Origin: Yarrowia lipolytica
Lineage: Eukaryota; Ascomycota; Dipodascomycetes; Dipodascales
Assembly: GCF_001761485.1 (NCBI RefSeq)
Contig: NC_090773.1
Location: 868,001-932,000, forward strand
DNA length: 64,000 bases
Reading direction: 5' to 3'
A model generated the notes under the pieces. It was not told the DNA's origin. It worked only from the letters and a program-made list of their open reading frames with translations, and did not search any database. The position numbers were made by a program, and so were the translations under genes. This document shows positions 27,959-38,183 of this stretch, one piece after another (position 1 is the first letter of the stretch; each line of letters opens with the position of its first letter).

Positions 27959-29197
27959 TTACACCATTAGCAAAAAGAATGGAATGACCAAGGCGGCAGC
28001 GGCAGTGGGAAGAGTAGATCCAGCTCCATTGGCGGCGGTGGACGAAGCAGGAGCAGGGTTGTCGAGAACAGTATCGTTATCAATCTTGTCGTGCTTCAGA
28101 ACAATCTGCCCAAGAACAGTCTTGTTGTCGTTAGACAGAAGGGAGTAATCTGTCACGTTCAAGGATCCCACAGCTTTACCAGAAGCGTCGGAAACCACCA
28201 TAGTGTTAGGGTTGATGGCGTACATCAGGTTGTTGTTTGTATCAAGGATCACGTCCAGGTTATATACTCCTCCAATGGGTTTCTGGTCCGAGTCGACAAA
28301 GGACAGATTAGCAATAGGAGACAGGTCCAGATCAGACTTAATGGTCTTGGTTTCGTTTCCAACCCCGGTCTGTTTCAGGAAGTCGCCCCAAAGCTCTCCG
28401 TCGGCAACCACAGAGCTGTTGGAGTACTGGATGAAGGCCTCTCCATCGGGTCCAAAGTCAAACTTGCCCGTGTTCACGTTCAGAGTGTAGTTGAAGCTAA
28501 TATGCGACAGGTTGAGTTGGATGGTGTAGTCGGTTTCGATCTGCAGGGTATCCATAGTGTTGTTTCGAATGTAAACCATTTCGGCTCCATCTCCAAACTG
28601 GGGATTACGAATGTAGAATCGAGTTCGAGGGGAGAGAAGGCCGCTCAGATCTCGCACAATTCCAGCCTGGGGGCCAATGGTAGCTGCGATATCCTTGTAG
28701 TCCTTGTTGAGGTCGTCCCAGGTGAATCCGCTGGAGCCAGGGCCGACCTTGGGCTCCACAAACACGCCGCCAATGAACGACTGGTCCGGTGCATAGAACT
28801 GGCGGGTGGAGTTGTCCTTGGCCAGTCCTCGTCGGGTTCCGGTCACGTCGAAGAAGCCCGTGTCGTTGGCATGGCCCACAACTCGGCCCGAGTTGGTGAT
28901 TTCGCCGGTCTTGTCGTCGTAAGAGCCCACAAAGTTGCCGGACTCGTCTCGGAAATGCGACAGCATCACCATTCCCGTGTCGTTGGCTCTAGTTCGCAGC
29001 TTGTCGAAGGGGTTCCACTGGCCCACGTACTGTCGGTCGTCCATCGACCACGTCTTGAAGTTGTACGTGTCGATGAGCAGAACCTGCCCGTCCTCAGTGG
29101 TGGCTGAGAAGGTCGCGGGGTCGACGATGGCCGCGTTCTGGAACGTGTTGTAGGCGAGCGCCACAGGCAGCAGAGAGAGCATGTTCAGGAGCAGCAT
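27959..29197 (-). CDS. Secreted, GPI-anchored glycoprotein of unknown function
   Basis: 412 residues. I do not recognise a family. The N-terminus is a signal peptide (MLLLNMLSLLPVALA, cleavage likely before YNTF). The C-terminus has a Ser/Ala/Thr/Gly spacer (PAPASSTAANGAGS) followed by a hydrophobic tail ending FFLLMV, the classic GPI attachment signal. Around a dozen N-glycosylation sequons are present (for example NDT, NST, NNT, NLS, NYT, NSS, NET, NVT, NKT). The body is rich in short Gly/Asp turns (GSYDDKTGEI, GKFDFGPDGEAF), suggesting a beta-rich extracellular domain. There are almost no cysteines, unlike CFEM or flocculin-type proteins. It is probably at the plasma membrane or cell wall; any enzymatic role is unknown. 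Its promoter side is the 1.9 kb spacer to TMA46. Confidence 0.8.
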   Translation of the reverse strand: MLLLNMLSLLPVALAYNTFQNAAIVDPATFSATTEDGQVLLIDTYNFKTWSMDDRQYVGQWNPFDKLRTRANDTGMVMLSHFRDESGNFVGSYDDKTGEITNSGRVVGHANDTGFFDVTGTRRGLAKDNSTRQFYAPDQSFIGGVFVEPKVGPGSSGFTWDDLNKDYKDIAATIGPQAGIVRDLSGLLSPRTRFYIRNPQFGDGAEMVYIRNNTMDTLQIETDYTIQLNLSHISFNYTLNVNTGKFDFGPDGEAFIQYSNSSVVADGELWGDFLKQTGVGNETKTIKSDLDLSPIANLSFVDSDQKPIGGVYNLDVILDTNNNLMYAINPNTMVVSDASGKAVGSLNVTDYSLLSNDNKTVLGQIVLKHDKIDNDTVLDNPAPASSTAANGAGSTLPTAAAALVIPFFLLMV

Positions 29198-31094
29198 GTT
29201 GGATGGTTGGTGAGTGTTGGAGTCGTCGGTGAGTGTTGGAAATGGTGTGACGCCGCCCCGTGTATGTCGCTGCCGAACGGTCGATGGTGATGTAGCTCTC
29301 TGCTTCAGCTCTGGGTGGATCTGTCGAACGCACGCGCCCCCTCTTGTCTATATATGGATGATGGCCAAAAGTCTGCTGTGCTGCCGAGGGCGCAGGAATA
29401 GACTTTTTACTGTTGAGAATGAAAAATGAAAACAATGGTCGATGCAACAACATGCAGGAGAGGACATGTCAGACAACAGATGATGGACAGCCCTGGGACC
29501 AAAGAGCCCAAAAGGAGAGACAGTCACGTGATACACCGTCCCGGTGGAACGCCCCTTCTCTCGCAGTCCCCACCAATGCCCCACTTTCCCACCCCTCCTC
29601 CTTCCCCTCCTCTTTACTCGTATATCCCTCTTGGCTTCTGTAGATCCAACTATGCGGCTGATAGCCTCATGTGGGACATGCCGCAGGGTTGGTGGGCGGG
29701 TCCCAAAGAGTCTATCAGGACGTCAGTACAGTTAGTACGGTGGCTTGTACGAGTGAGCAGTTACTTGTATAGTGATTTGGAGCTTGAACGAGGGCGCTGT
29801 GGTGAGTTATTTTCGTCGATAATGGGCCGAGCTCAATGTTTGGCGCCATAGAACGGACTCATTTGGTGACCCTGCTTACTTGCACCCCTGTGCCCCTATC
29901 CACCAGACTCCTGCATTCCACTGTTTTTTTTGCTGCTTGGTTTGTCACATTTTTCTCGAGAATTTTCGCAAACTGTCAGAAGACATTACCCCTGAGTGCC
30001 TGTATCTACTGTACGAGTACATACGGTACTGTACCTGTACAAGTGCCGCGGGAGACTTGTTGTCAGTGGCCCCTATAACAGCTGACTCCAGGCTAAAAGC
30101 GGGCTAAGACTCGACAGAGAGAGACAGAGACATCGACAAATCAGCTCACGTCTTTGGGCCGATCGAACCTAACTAAAAGCTAACAAAGTTGTCAAGTTGG
30201 TTTTTACGCCATGTGGGGCAGTGCAGTCAGACGGCGTTGGGCGGGTAGGAGTGGTAACGTGCCAGACAGAGCGTCCATTTGCATACAACCACGTGTGTGA
30301 GTACACTGTTACGGTACAACTACGGCATGTACCATATGTCTACTCCGCTAACAGAGTACAAGTACGCTACCTACTGCCCGGTGTAAGTGCAAGTACAAGA
30401 ACAAGACAAGTAGTACATCGAGTCACGTGATTTGAATGTCTCCGGAAAATCAGCTGTTCCCTGGGGATATCAAACTCACGTGACTTCCTGCTGGGTCCCT
30501 CCGACATCAGCCGTGCGATGCATACCGCCGTCTCGGAGTGGTCCACATTTACCATATATATCAGGAATCAATGATTAGTAACGCTGACACTTAGTCATCG
30601 CGCTCGAATCTCGTGCCCCGTGAGTCTGCTCTCCTTTGTTATCAAGCCATTCTCGGAATCGAACGAGAGGGAGCGGTACCAGTACAAGTATCTACACAGT
30701 CTCCTTGCTTGCAAGCGTAGGCATAAACCGACAGTTGTCATCGATAATTTTCCACAGCAATGGCCACTGGTGGTCAATTGACAATCACGTACAGTCATTT
30801 CCAGACCCTGCGTTGGTCGTTAACATGGTTACAAGCTGTCTCTACACGATGTATTCCTATAGAAATAAAAAGTAGCCAAGTAATGAGGCATGCAACCTGC
30901 TATAATGCAGGTGTTGAAGCGGTTTCTTTTGTGAAATCCGCTTCGGTTAGTTGGTGTACAGTACTGATGGCTCTCTGTATATGTTGAGCATGTAGTAAGT
31001 AACACCCGTTCTCTGGAGGGAGGAGGGTCTGTTCATGCGACCAAGGCCACAACGACAATACCCAATGACCACAAGCACTCGCCGACGCTTGTGC
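29198..31094. other. Intergenic region between the GPI-protein gene and TMA46
   Basis: 1.9 kb with three exact TCACGTGA palindromes (29524-29531, 30423-30430, 30476-30483), the last two only 45 bp apart, and GTAC-rich words near 30010-30060 and 30350-30420. The small open frames here do not resemble proteins. Confidence 0.6.
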
Positions 31095-32054
31095 TTACTC
31101 CTCATCATCGACAATATCCAAACTGGGCTTGAACTCAGACAAGTCCCAGGCGGTACCGTTAGTTCCATCGTCCTCCTCATCATCGTCATACTTTCCGGTA
31201 AGCAGCAGCTGTCGACCAGACATCTGTTTCTGGGTCAGCTTTCGGGCCTCCTCAGCAGCAGCCTCCTCCTTGGCCTTGATTCGGTCAGCCTTCCACTTGT
31301 TGAAAGACTCCAGAGTCACAGGAGTAAGGTTCTTGGGCAGTTTGGCACGCTCTGTCTCCAAAAAGTCCTCGAGAGTAATCTTGGGCTGCTTTTCCAGCGC
31401 AAGCTTTTCCAGTTTCTTCTGCTCCTTGGTCTTGAACACAAAGCCCGGTGGCAGAGAATGTCTGTACTTGCACTGATCGCCGCCGTTGGGACAGACCCAG
31501 AACCAGCCGTACTTGGAGTCCTCGATGGCGTCCAGAAAGAACTTGCAAACAATATCTGTGGTGGTCTTGGGGTTTCCATGCTTGGACAGAATCACCTTTC
31601 GCAGCTCCTCCTCGTCCCAGGTGTCCATGCCCTGCTCCTTCTCCTGCTCTCGCGCGTCCGTGTACAGATCCTTCTTCTGTGTCTTTCGGTCAGCCTCCAG
31701 GTTGTGCGAAAACTTGCATCGGGTGCCCTTGGTGCACTGGCCCTCCTTGAAGTATGCACACAGCACGGTCTTGGGATCAACTCCAAAGGGAACCTTCTGG
31801 GTAATCACCACGGAGCCAAACAGCTTGGCGGCCTCGGCCTTGGCCGCAGCGGCAGCCTTCTTCTCGGCCTCCTTACGCTCTCTCTCAGCCTGCTTCTTCT
31901 TGTCGGCTCCAGAGGCTGTAGCTTCAACCTGCTGCACAAATCGCTGAACCTTGGACGACTTGTTCTTGTTCTTGAGACCAAAGGTCTTGTCGCTGGCCCG
32001 CTCCTGTCGCTTGGCGGCCTTGTTCTTCTCGTTGAGCTTCTGCTTGGGTGGCAT
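31095..32054 (-). CDS. TMA46: CCCH zinc-finger translation-associated protein Tma46 (DFRP1/ZC3H15 family)
   Basis: 319 residues from the first ATG (32054); the frame continues upstream only from a TTG. DFRP1-family proteins bind and stabilise the DRG/Rbg1 GTPase on ribosomes. Landmarks are a basic N-terminus with TFGLKNKNKSSKVQ and a lysine/alanine-rich helix (about 50-80). The first CCCH finger is CAYFKEGQCTKGTRCKFSH and the second ends CPNGGDQCKYRH. The conserved block KVILSKHGNPKTTTDIVCKF is nearly identical to yeast Tma46. The DFRP region follows (QPKITLEDFLETER) and an acidic tail with GTAWDLSEF (yeast GSAWDLTEF). It is slightly shorter than the 345-residue yeast protein at the C-terminus. 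Confidence 0.94.
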   Translation of the reverse strand: MPPKQKLNEKNKAAKRQERASDKTFGLKNKNKSSKVQRFVQQVEATASGADKKKQAERERKEAEKKAAAAAKAEAAKLFGSVVITQKVPFGVDPKTVLCAYFKEGQCTKGTRCKFSHNLEADRKTQKKDLYTDAREQEKEQGMDTWDEEELRKVILSKHGNPKTTTDIVCKFFLDAIEDSKYGWFWVCPNGGDQCKYRHSLPPGFVFKTKEQKKLEKLALEKQPKITLEDFLETERAKLPKNLTPVTLESFNKWKADRIKAKEEAAAEEARKLTQKQMSGRQLLLTGKYDDDEEDDGTNGTAWDLSEFKPSLDIVDDEE

Positions 32055-32610
32055 CTTGCTGGGTCGTGTAGTGTAGTGGTGTAGTATGCCTACATGGTTT
32101 TTTTTCACTTTAGGCAATTTTCACTCTTGCTTTCAAATGCAGTCCGAGATTTACGCAGGGCGACTTCTCAGTCCGGAGGTGAGGATGTCACGCGAGAATC
32201 GAGTGACTTCTGAGAAGCCAGGTAAAAGGGGAAATTTTGGTCCGTGTTAGGGAACCTGATACACCATCAACACGTACTCCTTATCGAACGATCCGCCATT
32301 GTCATAATCTATCAACTGGTCACGTGTCGCCTACTCTTTTTGGGGGCAGATAAAGCTTAATTTGAAACTCTAATAAATTATCGAGTGTGCGATTACTAAT
32401 CAAGAAGAAATATATTTTTTGCAATCCATGACAGAGAGACTCTGTACAATTGCGGCCTTGCTGAACCCGAATGTATATCCCTTTTGCCTGAGCAATTCTT
32501 CCGTGATATTTAGTCCAGGCGAGGTTCCCTACGATGTCCTTGCATCCACTGAGCTAAACCCATTAATACAGTACACCCGCAGTGCTGAACCTCCTACTGT
32601 GTCTGTTAAC
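32055..32610. other. Divergent promoter between TMA46 and PTC5
   Basis: 556 bp shared upstream region containing TCACGTG (32320-32326). An in-frame ATG at 32428 opens a 61-codon extension of the PTC5 frame, which may be leader or real coding sequence. Confidence 0.55.
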
Positions 32611-34179
32611 ATGCTACGAAGTTCCAAACGATACATGACTACCATGTCCAACCGACAACCTGTGGCCTCTCGACGGGCTCTCTACGGCCTGGCCTCCGGG
32701 CTCGTGCTCGCCACCGCATACATGGGCCACCAGTATCTTATGGACCCCATTGCTCTGGACAGCAGAGGTATCAACACCAATGCTGCTGGAGGGTACGATC
32801 CGTTTGGCCGACGAATGAACATTATGAATCCCGAGCGGGTCAACGCGCGACTGCGGGAGCATGAGCAGAGTCATTTCGTGGAGCGAGGACGCGGGGTACT
32901 GAGATACGATATGGCGCAGTTGCCGTCCAATTCGCCCATTGAGGACGACTACTCCGACCGGGTGGTGTCTGTGGCTCTGAATGAAGCTGGAAACGCCAAC
33001 GCTTCGTCCGACTGGATGTTCTGGGGCCTGTATGACGGCCATGGAGGCTGGACCACCTCTGCCAAGCTCAGAGAAGAGCTCATCAACTATGTGATTCGAC
33101 AGCTTGATGCGGGCTACAGCGATGCTGGCAAGACGCTTGGCGATAACATACGACGAACTCCCAGCCCTGAAACCATCGATCTGGCTATCAAGAGAGGCTT
33201 CCTGGCTCTGGATGACGAGATCTGCATCCACTCCATTAACAGACTGCTCAAGAACCCCCAAAAGGGCCAGTCTCCCGAGACGCTGGCTCCCGCCGTTTCT
33301 GGATCCTGTGGTCTGCTGGCATTCTATGATACCCTGTCTCACACTCTTCGAGTTGCTGTCACCGGCGATTCTCGTGCTGTTCTCGGCTCCAAGTCTTCTT
33401 CTGGATGGACTGCACGTGCCCTGTCTGTCGACCAGACTGGCTCCAACCAGCGAGAAGCTGACCGAATCCGAAAAGAGCATCCTGGCGAAGAGGACCGTGT
33501 GATTCGACGGGGCCGAGTTCTGGGCGGTCTGGAACCCACCCGAGCGTTTGGAGACGCCCGATACAAGTGGACACGTGACTTGCAAGATAAGGTGGCACGT
33601 GCCTTTTTCGGCCGAAGCACGCCTCCGGAGCTGAGGTCGCCTCCCTACGTCACAGCTGAGCCTGAGGTGACTACCACCAAGGTCAAGAGTGGTGACTTTC
33701 TGGTGATGGGCTCCGATGGGTTGTTCGAGATGCTCTCCAACGACGAGGTGGTGTCTCTGGTCGTGCAGTGGATGGAGACTCACCCCATCACCGAGTCTTC
33801 CACCGCCGCTTCGGCCAAGTCTGGAGGAATGTGGGACAAGATGTTTGGCAGCAAGGACTCGACAAAGGTGGTTGATCTGACAGTCGACCAGGACGCCATG
33901 AAGCCTCCTTTCCGACACCAGGGTGCCGTTCTCAAGCCCACTGTTGAGGATGAGAACGTGGCAACTCACCTGATTCGAAACGCTCTTGGAGGAGCCGATC
34001 GGGAACAGCTGTCCATGCTTCTGAGCATCCCTGCTCCTCAGTCACGGCGATACCGAGACGACCTGACCGTGACGGTGGTTTTCTTTGGCGATGAGAAGGC
34101 TCCTGAGAACGGCGGTATCAGAGGCAATGTTGCTGCTACCAGTGGAGGTGTGGGCACTCAAGAAAAGGCAAAGTTGTAA
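32611..34179 (+). CDS. PTC5: Mitochondrial PP2C-type protein phosphatase (Ptc5, pyruvate dehydrogenase phosphatase)
   Basis: 522 residues from the ATG at 32611. An earlier in-frame ATG (32428) would add 61 residues, but 32611 gives a good mitochondrial presequence (MLRSSKRYMTTMSNRQPVAS). A membrane segment follows at about residues 24-39. Ptc5 dephosphorylates the E1-alpha subunit of pyruvate dehydrogenase, activating it. PP2C motifs: EQSHFVERGRGVLRYDMAQL and IEDDYSD; the metal-binding DGHGG (142-146); SGSCGLLAFYD; AVTGDSRAVL; RIRKEHPGEED; GRVLGGLEPTRAFGD; the C-terminal metal aspartate in VMGSDGLFE; and RRYRDDLTVTVVFFGD. These match yeast Ptc5 block for block. Confidence 0.92.
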   Translation: MLRSSKRYMTTMSNRQPVASRRALYGLASGLVLATAYMGHQYLMDPIALDSRGINTNAAGGYDPFGRRMNIMNPERVNARLREHEQSHFVERGRGVLRYDMAQLPSNSPIEDDYSDRVVSVALNEAGNANASSDWMFWGLYDGHGGWTTSAKLREELINYVIRQLDAGYSDAGKTLGDNIRRTPSPETIDLAIKRGFLALDDEICIHSINRLLKNPQKGQSPETLAPAVSGSCGLLAFYDTLSHTLRVAVTGDSRAVLGSKSSSGWTARALSVDQTGSNQREADRIRKEHPGEEDRVIRRGRVLGGLEPTRAFGDARYKWTRDLQDKVARAFFGRSTPPELRSPPYVTAEPEVTTTKVKSGDFLVMGSDGLFEMLSNDEVVSLVVQWMETHPITESSTAASAKSGGMWDKMFGSKDSTKVVDLTVDQDAMKPPFRHQGAVLKPTVEDENVATHLIRNALGGADREQLSMLLSIPAPQSRRYRDDLTVTVVFFGDEKAPENGGIRGNVAATSGGVGTQEKAKL

Positions 34180-34454
34180 GAGCAGATGACGAAACCGCAG
34201 GCTGAGCGTCTGCAAGAGGCAGTCAGACACTTGCTTTTCGTGCGACGAGTACATACATCTCTAGTAATATATGTTGGGTTACGTTATGTGTATGGTATGT
34301 ACTGGTACGAGTACAGTATTGTACTTGTGTAGTCCGCGTTCTATCATCTCTAAGTTGAATGATTCTATAAGTTATCCATTCATCTATATCTATTGGTGGT
34401 TATGGGGTCAGTCAAATCACTGGAAGGACTCTTCGGGCTTCGCTCTCGAACGTT

Positions 34455-35489
34455 TTAGTTCTGGAACGACAGCCATTGGTTAGCAAAGTCAGCCACAGAC
34501 TTGTCAAGGGGAATCCAGTCGTAGTTGAGAGCCTTTCGTGTCTGGTCGTTATCAAACTGAAAGCCCTCCTTGTCAGTTTCAGCTCCGGTTCCAGGCTTTC
34601 CGGTAGCAATCTTTCCCTTGAGCTCAGGCACCTTCTCGTTGATCACGTCAAGGAGATCCTGGTTACAGAACTTGGACACGCACAGCATGAGACGCTGGTT
34701 GTCTAGGGTCTTGGAGATGGCAGACAGGTGGGCCTTGGCCACGTCTCGCACGTCAACCCACATCTGGGCAGGGCCAGCAGGAGCATCCTGACCAGGCTTG
34801 GTAGAGAGAGCTCCCTGGACAATGACCTCGTTGGAGGTGTTGAGAGCCTTGGCATCAATAGCAATACCAGGACCAAAGACGTAGGCAGGGTTGACAGTGG
34901 TGAGGCCAAAGGAGGGCTTCTCAGACTCCATGAAATCCCAAGCGGCCTTCTCGGCGAACTTCTTGGAGCCCAGGTAGGTTACGACAACATTGCCCTTCTG
35001 GGCAGCCTCGTCCCAAGTGACGGGGTTCCAGGACTTCTCGGTGACGACGGCGGAGGAGTCGCCAACCTCGTGCCAGTTCATCATGGCGGCGAAAGACGAA
35101 GTGATGACGAACTTCTCAACCTGGGGAGCGTACTGCTTGGCGGTCTTGAGGACGGTCAGAGTACCCTCAACCGCAGGCTCAAGCATATCCTTGACGGGGT
35201 CCTCGACGTTGAAATGGAAGGGAGAGGCGGTGTGGAGCACATACTTGATGTCAGTGTGCTTCTGGAACAGAGTCTTGAACTCCTGCTCGGATCGGACATC
35301 GGAAACAGTCTCAAACACCAGCTGGCCGGTCTTGATGGCCTCGGGGAAAGCAGCGGCCAATCGCTGGCCCTTCTCCTGCGATCGAATCGTTCCAATGACC
35401 TTGTGGTCGGCCTTCAGAAGCTGCTCGATGCAATGGCCGGCAATGAAGCCAGTGGCTCCAGTGATGAGAGTGGTGGGTGTAGTAGACAT
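34455..35489 (-). CDS. GRE2: NADPH-dependent short-chain reductase, Gre2-like (methylglyoxal/ketone reductase)
   Basis: 344 residues, the usual length of the Gre2/dihydroflavonol-reductase group of extended short-chain dehydrogenases. The Rossmann nucleotide-binding loop is GATGFIAG (11-18). The arginine at position 36 in GTIRS fits NADPH preference. Catalytic residues are Ser131 or Ser132 (VITSS) and Tyr172-x3-Lys176 (YLGSK). HTASPFHFNVEDPVKDML is typical of the family. Yeast Gre2 reduces methylglyoxal, isovaleraldehyde and many ketones; the true substrate here is unknown, and yeasts often carry several paralogues, so the symbol denotes the family. Minus-strand TATATAA (35558-35564) lies about 70 bp upstream of the ATG. 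Confidence 0.88.
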   Translation of the reverse strand: MSTTPTTLITGATGFIAGHCIEQLLKADHKVIGTIRSQEKGQRLAAAFPEAIKTGQLVFETVSDVRSEQEFKTLFQKHTDIKYVLHTASPFHFNVEDPVKDMLEPAVEGTLTVLKTAKQYAPQVEKFVITSSFAAMMNWHEVGDSSAVVTEKSWNPVTWDEAAQKGNVVVTYLGSKKFAEKAAWDFMESEKPSFGLTTVNPAYVFGPGIAIDAKALNTSNEVIVQGALSTKPGQDAPAGPAQMWVDVRDVAKAHLSAISKTLDNQRLMLCVSKFCNQDLLDVINEKVPELKGKIATGKPGTGAETDKEGFQFDNDQTRKALNYDWIPLDKSVADFANQWLSFQN

Positions 35490-36656
35490 GTTGTGTTTGT
35501 GTGTTGGATGTGTGGGTTATGGGATGTCAGGAGGTATCTTCCGGCAGCAGTGCACTGTTATATATCCTCCACTATGTACTTGATCTCCGTCAACTTTCAT
35601 CTACATTGCATTTCTTATGTCCGTCAGTTTGTCATGTCATGGAACAATTATGAAGGTTCGCTCCAATTCAGTTCATACTATTGTAGCAGATTTAGACAGT
35701 GATAGAAAAAGATGGCAGCAATAAAAACGGGCTGTAATGGGTCAATTTTGTCGCGGAAAAGGTCGAATCGAGTAAACAAGACTCGAAAAATCGATTGTAA
35801 ACCTCCCCATCTCAATACCTCCGCCTCTTCACCCAAAACTTGCTACCTTCCCTCGCATTCGGCATGTCCTCTAAAAGCCTATTCTGATCAACAACCTGCT
35901 TTGCGTTTGCTTCCTTCGGCAAGGTGTAACGGCTCTTCTCGAACCGTACGCCTTACAAGCAAGGTTGGGCGGACAAAAATAAGGTGCTGATAAATGGACG
36001 GACATACCAAGGTTGCGTAGCGGAGGCGCGCACTTGGTGTTAACGATATGTCCGACAACTGACGAAATTACCCGTGAAAGGAGAAGAAAATGTATGCCAT
36101 TAAATGCAGAATTCCCCAGCGACTCTAATGGTATAATTATATCCCGTTTCTGTATCGCAGAAAGCCTCAATATGTGCACCAATATGTGCACCTTCCAATG
36201 GACCCACTAACAAAAATAGATGTGCAAGAAGGAATGATGCAGAGCATACAGAGGTGCGACACTAGCCCAGAACGGCGATTGCTGGTCGATTATCCTAGAG
36301 CATACAGACCTGGGAAGTGATGAGTGTAAATATGACTGATGTGTTTCTCTTACAGGAAGATTTGGAATAATGTACTAACATCCTTCTTATTATGACATTG
36401 CACTGTTCAGCAATGCTCTCGTGGGCAGCTTGACTTCTTTCCGCTCAGTACATGTTGCTACAATACTGTATGTTAGAAGTGCTGGTTATATATGGAGATA
36501 GGGGGTACAATCCGTTGCTTGTCAGCTTGAAATCCTATAACTACGTCTCGGAAACAGAAATATGAGTCAATCGTATCCATTGACACGGTTGCAATCCTCC
36601 GGGTCCCCCAAATCAACAATAAATTCATTCGCCTAAGAAACTCGTTGTACACTTGT
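35490..36656. other. Spacer between the GRE2-like gene and the epimerase gene
   Basis: About 1.2 kb holding the GRE2-like promoter and the 3' side of the epimerase. No supportable gene, RNA or repeat. Confidence 0.6.
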
Positions 36657-37520
36657 CTACAAATGAGCCTTGATCTTCTGGCCACCCTCCCACTTATCGC
36701 CAGCGGCCAGCTTCTGCCACTTGGCCACGTCTCCTGCCTCGATGCAGATCATATGGTGGAAGCCCTGCTTGGGGGTGAAATCAGCGAGACCCTCGGCCTT
36801 CTCGGTCCAGGGGTTCCACACCACCACGTCGTTGATATTGTCTCGAGTGACGGTTAGGTAGGGTTTGTTCTCGACATCGACATTGACAGCTCCAGGCACA
36901 TTTTCGTACACTCGATCGACCTCTCCGGATACAGTCACCTTGGCGGCCTGCTCGACGTAGGAAGAAACAGTCACCTTATCCTTGACGGGGACGGCCTGCA
37001 GACCAGTCACTTCGACGTTGGCAATCTCGGGGACTCGCAGATAGGTGTGGAAGAGGATGTTGAAGTCGAAGGGCTTGTTCTGCTCAGCGTTCTCCACTGA
37101 CATTCGGGTCTCGAGAGTCTTGTTGGCGTCGTCGATAGTCACGGTGTAAATCAGAGTGAAGTTGTAGTCCCACTGCTTCTTGGCCTCGTCAGACAGGTTC
37201 TCAGGACCCAGACCAAACTGGATGGCAGCCACGGGCTTCTCCGAAGTCTGACCAAGGTACTCCCAGGTGGAGGTTCGTGCAAAGCCATGCTGGGGAAGGG
37301 CCGAAGTGGGGCCCTCGGTGGACTTGCCAAAAACGGGGAAAACAAGAGGAATGCCTCCTCGCACGGCCTTGGAGCCATCGAGCTTGGCAGACTCGGACAG
37401 CCACAGCTGTTCCTTGCCGTCAATGGTCCACGATAGGACGGTGGCTCCGTATCGTAGGATCTTGACTTCGGACGAGCCGATAGTGACAGTCACGGTAGAA
37501 TCGGTTTGGGACACGGACAT
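36657..37520 (-). CDS. Glucose-6-phosphate 1-epimerase (YMR099C family)
   Basis: 287 residues from the first ATG (37520); an upstream extension has only a TTG. The enzyme interconverts alpha and beta anomers of glucose 6-phosphate in the cytosol. It is an aldose-1-epimerase-like beta-sandwich. Conserved substrate residues are visible: Arg54 in AVRGGIPLVFPVFG, His78 and Arg82 in PQHGFART, catalytic His158 in ILFHTYLRV, and catalytic Glu261 in MICIEAGDV. Length and all motifs match yeast YMR099C (297 aa). Confidence 0.93.
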   Translation of the reverse strand: MSVSQTDSTVTVTIGSSEVKILRYGATVLSWTIDGKEQLWLSESAKLDGSKAVRGGIPLVFPVFGKSTEGPTSALPQHGFARTSTWEYLGQTSEKPVAAIQFGLGPENLSDEAKKQWDYNFTLIYTVTIDDANKTLETRMSVENAEQNKPFDFNILFHTYLRVPEIANVEVTGLQAVPVKDKVTVSSYVEQAAKVTVSGEVDRVYENVPGAVNVDVENKPYLTVTRDNINDVVVWNPWTEKAEGLADFTPKQGFHHMICIEAGDVAKWQKLAAGDKWEGGQKIKAHL

Positions 37521-37863
37521 GTTGGGGTGTGGGGGAGTGTTGATGGTTAGACTTGTATTGTAATCGTAGCGTAGCAAGTGAGTGTAGCGGGTAACTGCAA
37601 GAGAGTTGCTTATTGTGAGGGCAGGAAAGGATATTTCGAGAAGATATTAAATGTGACAATAGCTGAATGTCAGGAAACCTAGACGTACGAGTTATATCGC
37701 TCCAACCCACCAATTGAGGGAATTAACCGACTTCTTCTGATTCTCACTTACGTAACAGTTGCCACGTCCAAACCCAATGCATCATGTCGAATGTACTGTA
37801 AGTGCCGGCGTATACAGTTAGTATCGTCAGTTCGATTTCAAGACGGGAAGTAATCCATTGTTT

Positions 37864-37918
37864 GAAATTTGAAAAGTGAAATTTGAAAGGTGAAATTTGA
37901 AAGGTGAAATTTGAAAGA
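37864..37918. repeat. 14-bp tandem repeat, 4 copies
   Basis: GAAATTTGAAAAGT followed by two GAAATTTGAAAGGT and a final partial GAAATTTGAAAGA. It lies about 345 bp upstream of the epimerase ATG. Confidence 0.9.
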
Positions 37919-38165
37919 GAAATAAAAGGGGCTACTCCATGACACAAAGCAAAAAACCCGAAAAATAACGACGGCTGCACATGGTACGTCCACAGCTACA
38001 TCTTCATATTGTACCCCCACTTACCCCCACACGCCTGAGACGGGCCCAACGCCGTGATTTCGGGTCCACTGGACTCCGCCAATTACAGTTAGGCACAGGA
38101 ACCAAGCTGACTGATGGATGACACCAAGACCCACCAAGATGGCGCGCGGTGCTACTGTATCGTAC

Positions 38166-38183
38166 AAGTACTGTACAGTACTT
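38166..38183. repeat. 18-bp perfect palindrome
   Basis: AAGTACTGTACAGTACTT reads the same on both strands. It is preceded by CGTAC and followed within 30 bp by TATATAAA. It could be a dimeric regulator site or a cruciform; function is unknown. Confidence 0.6.
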
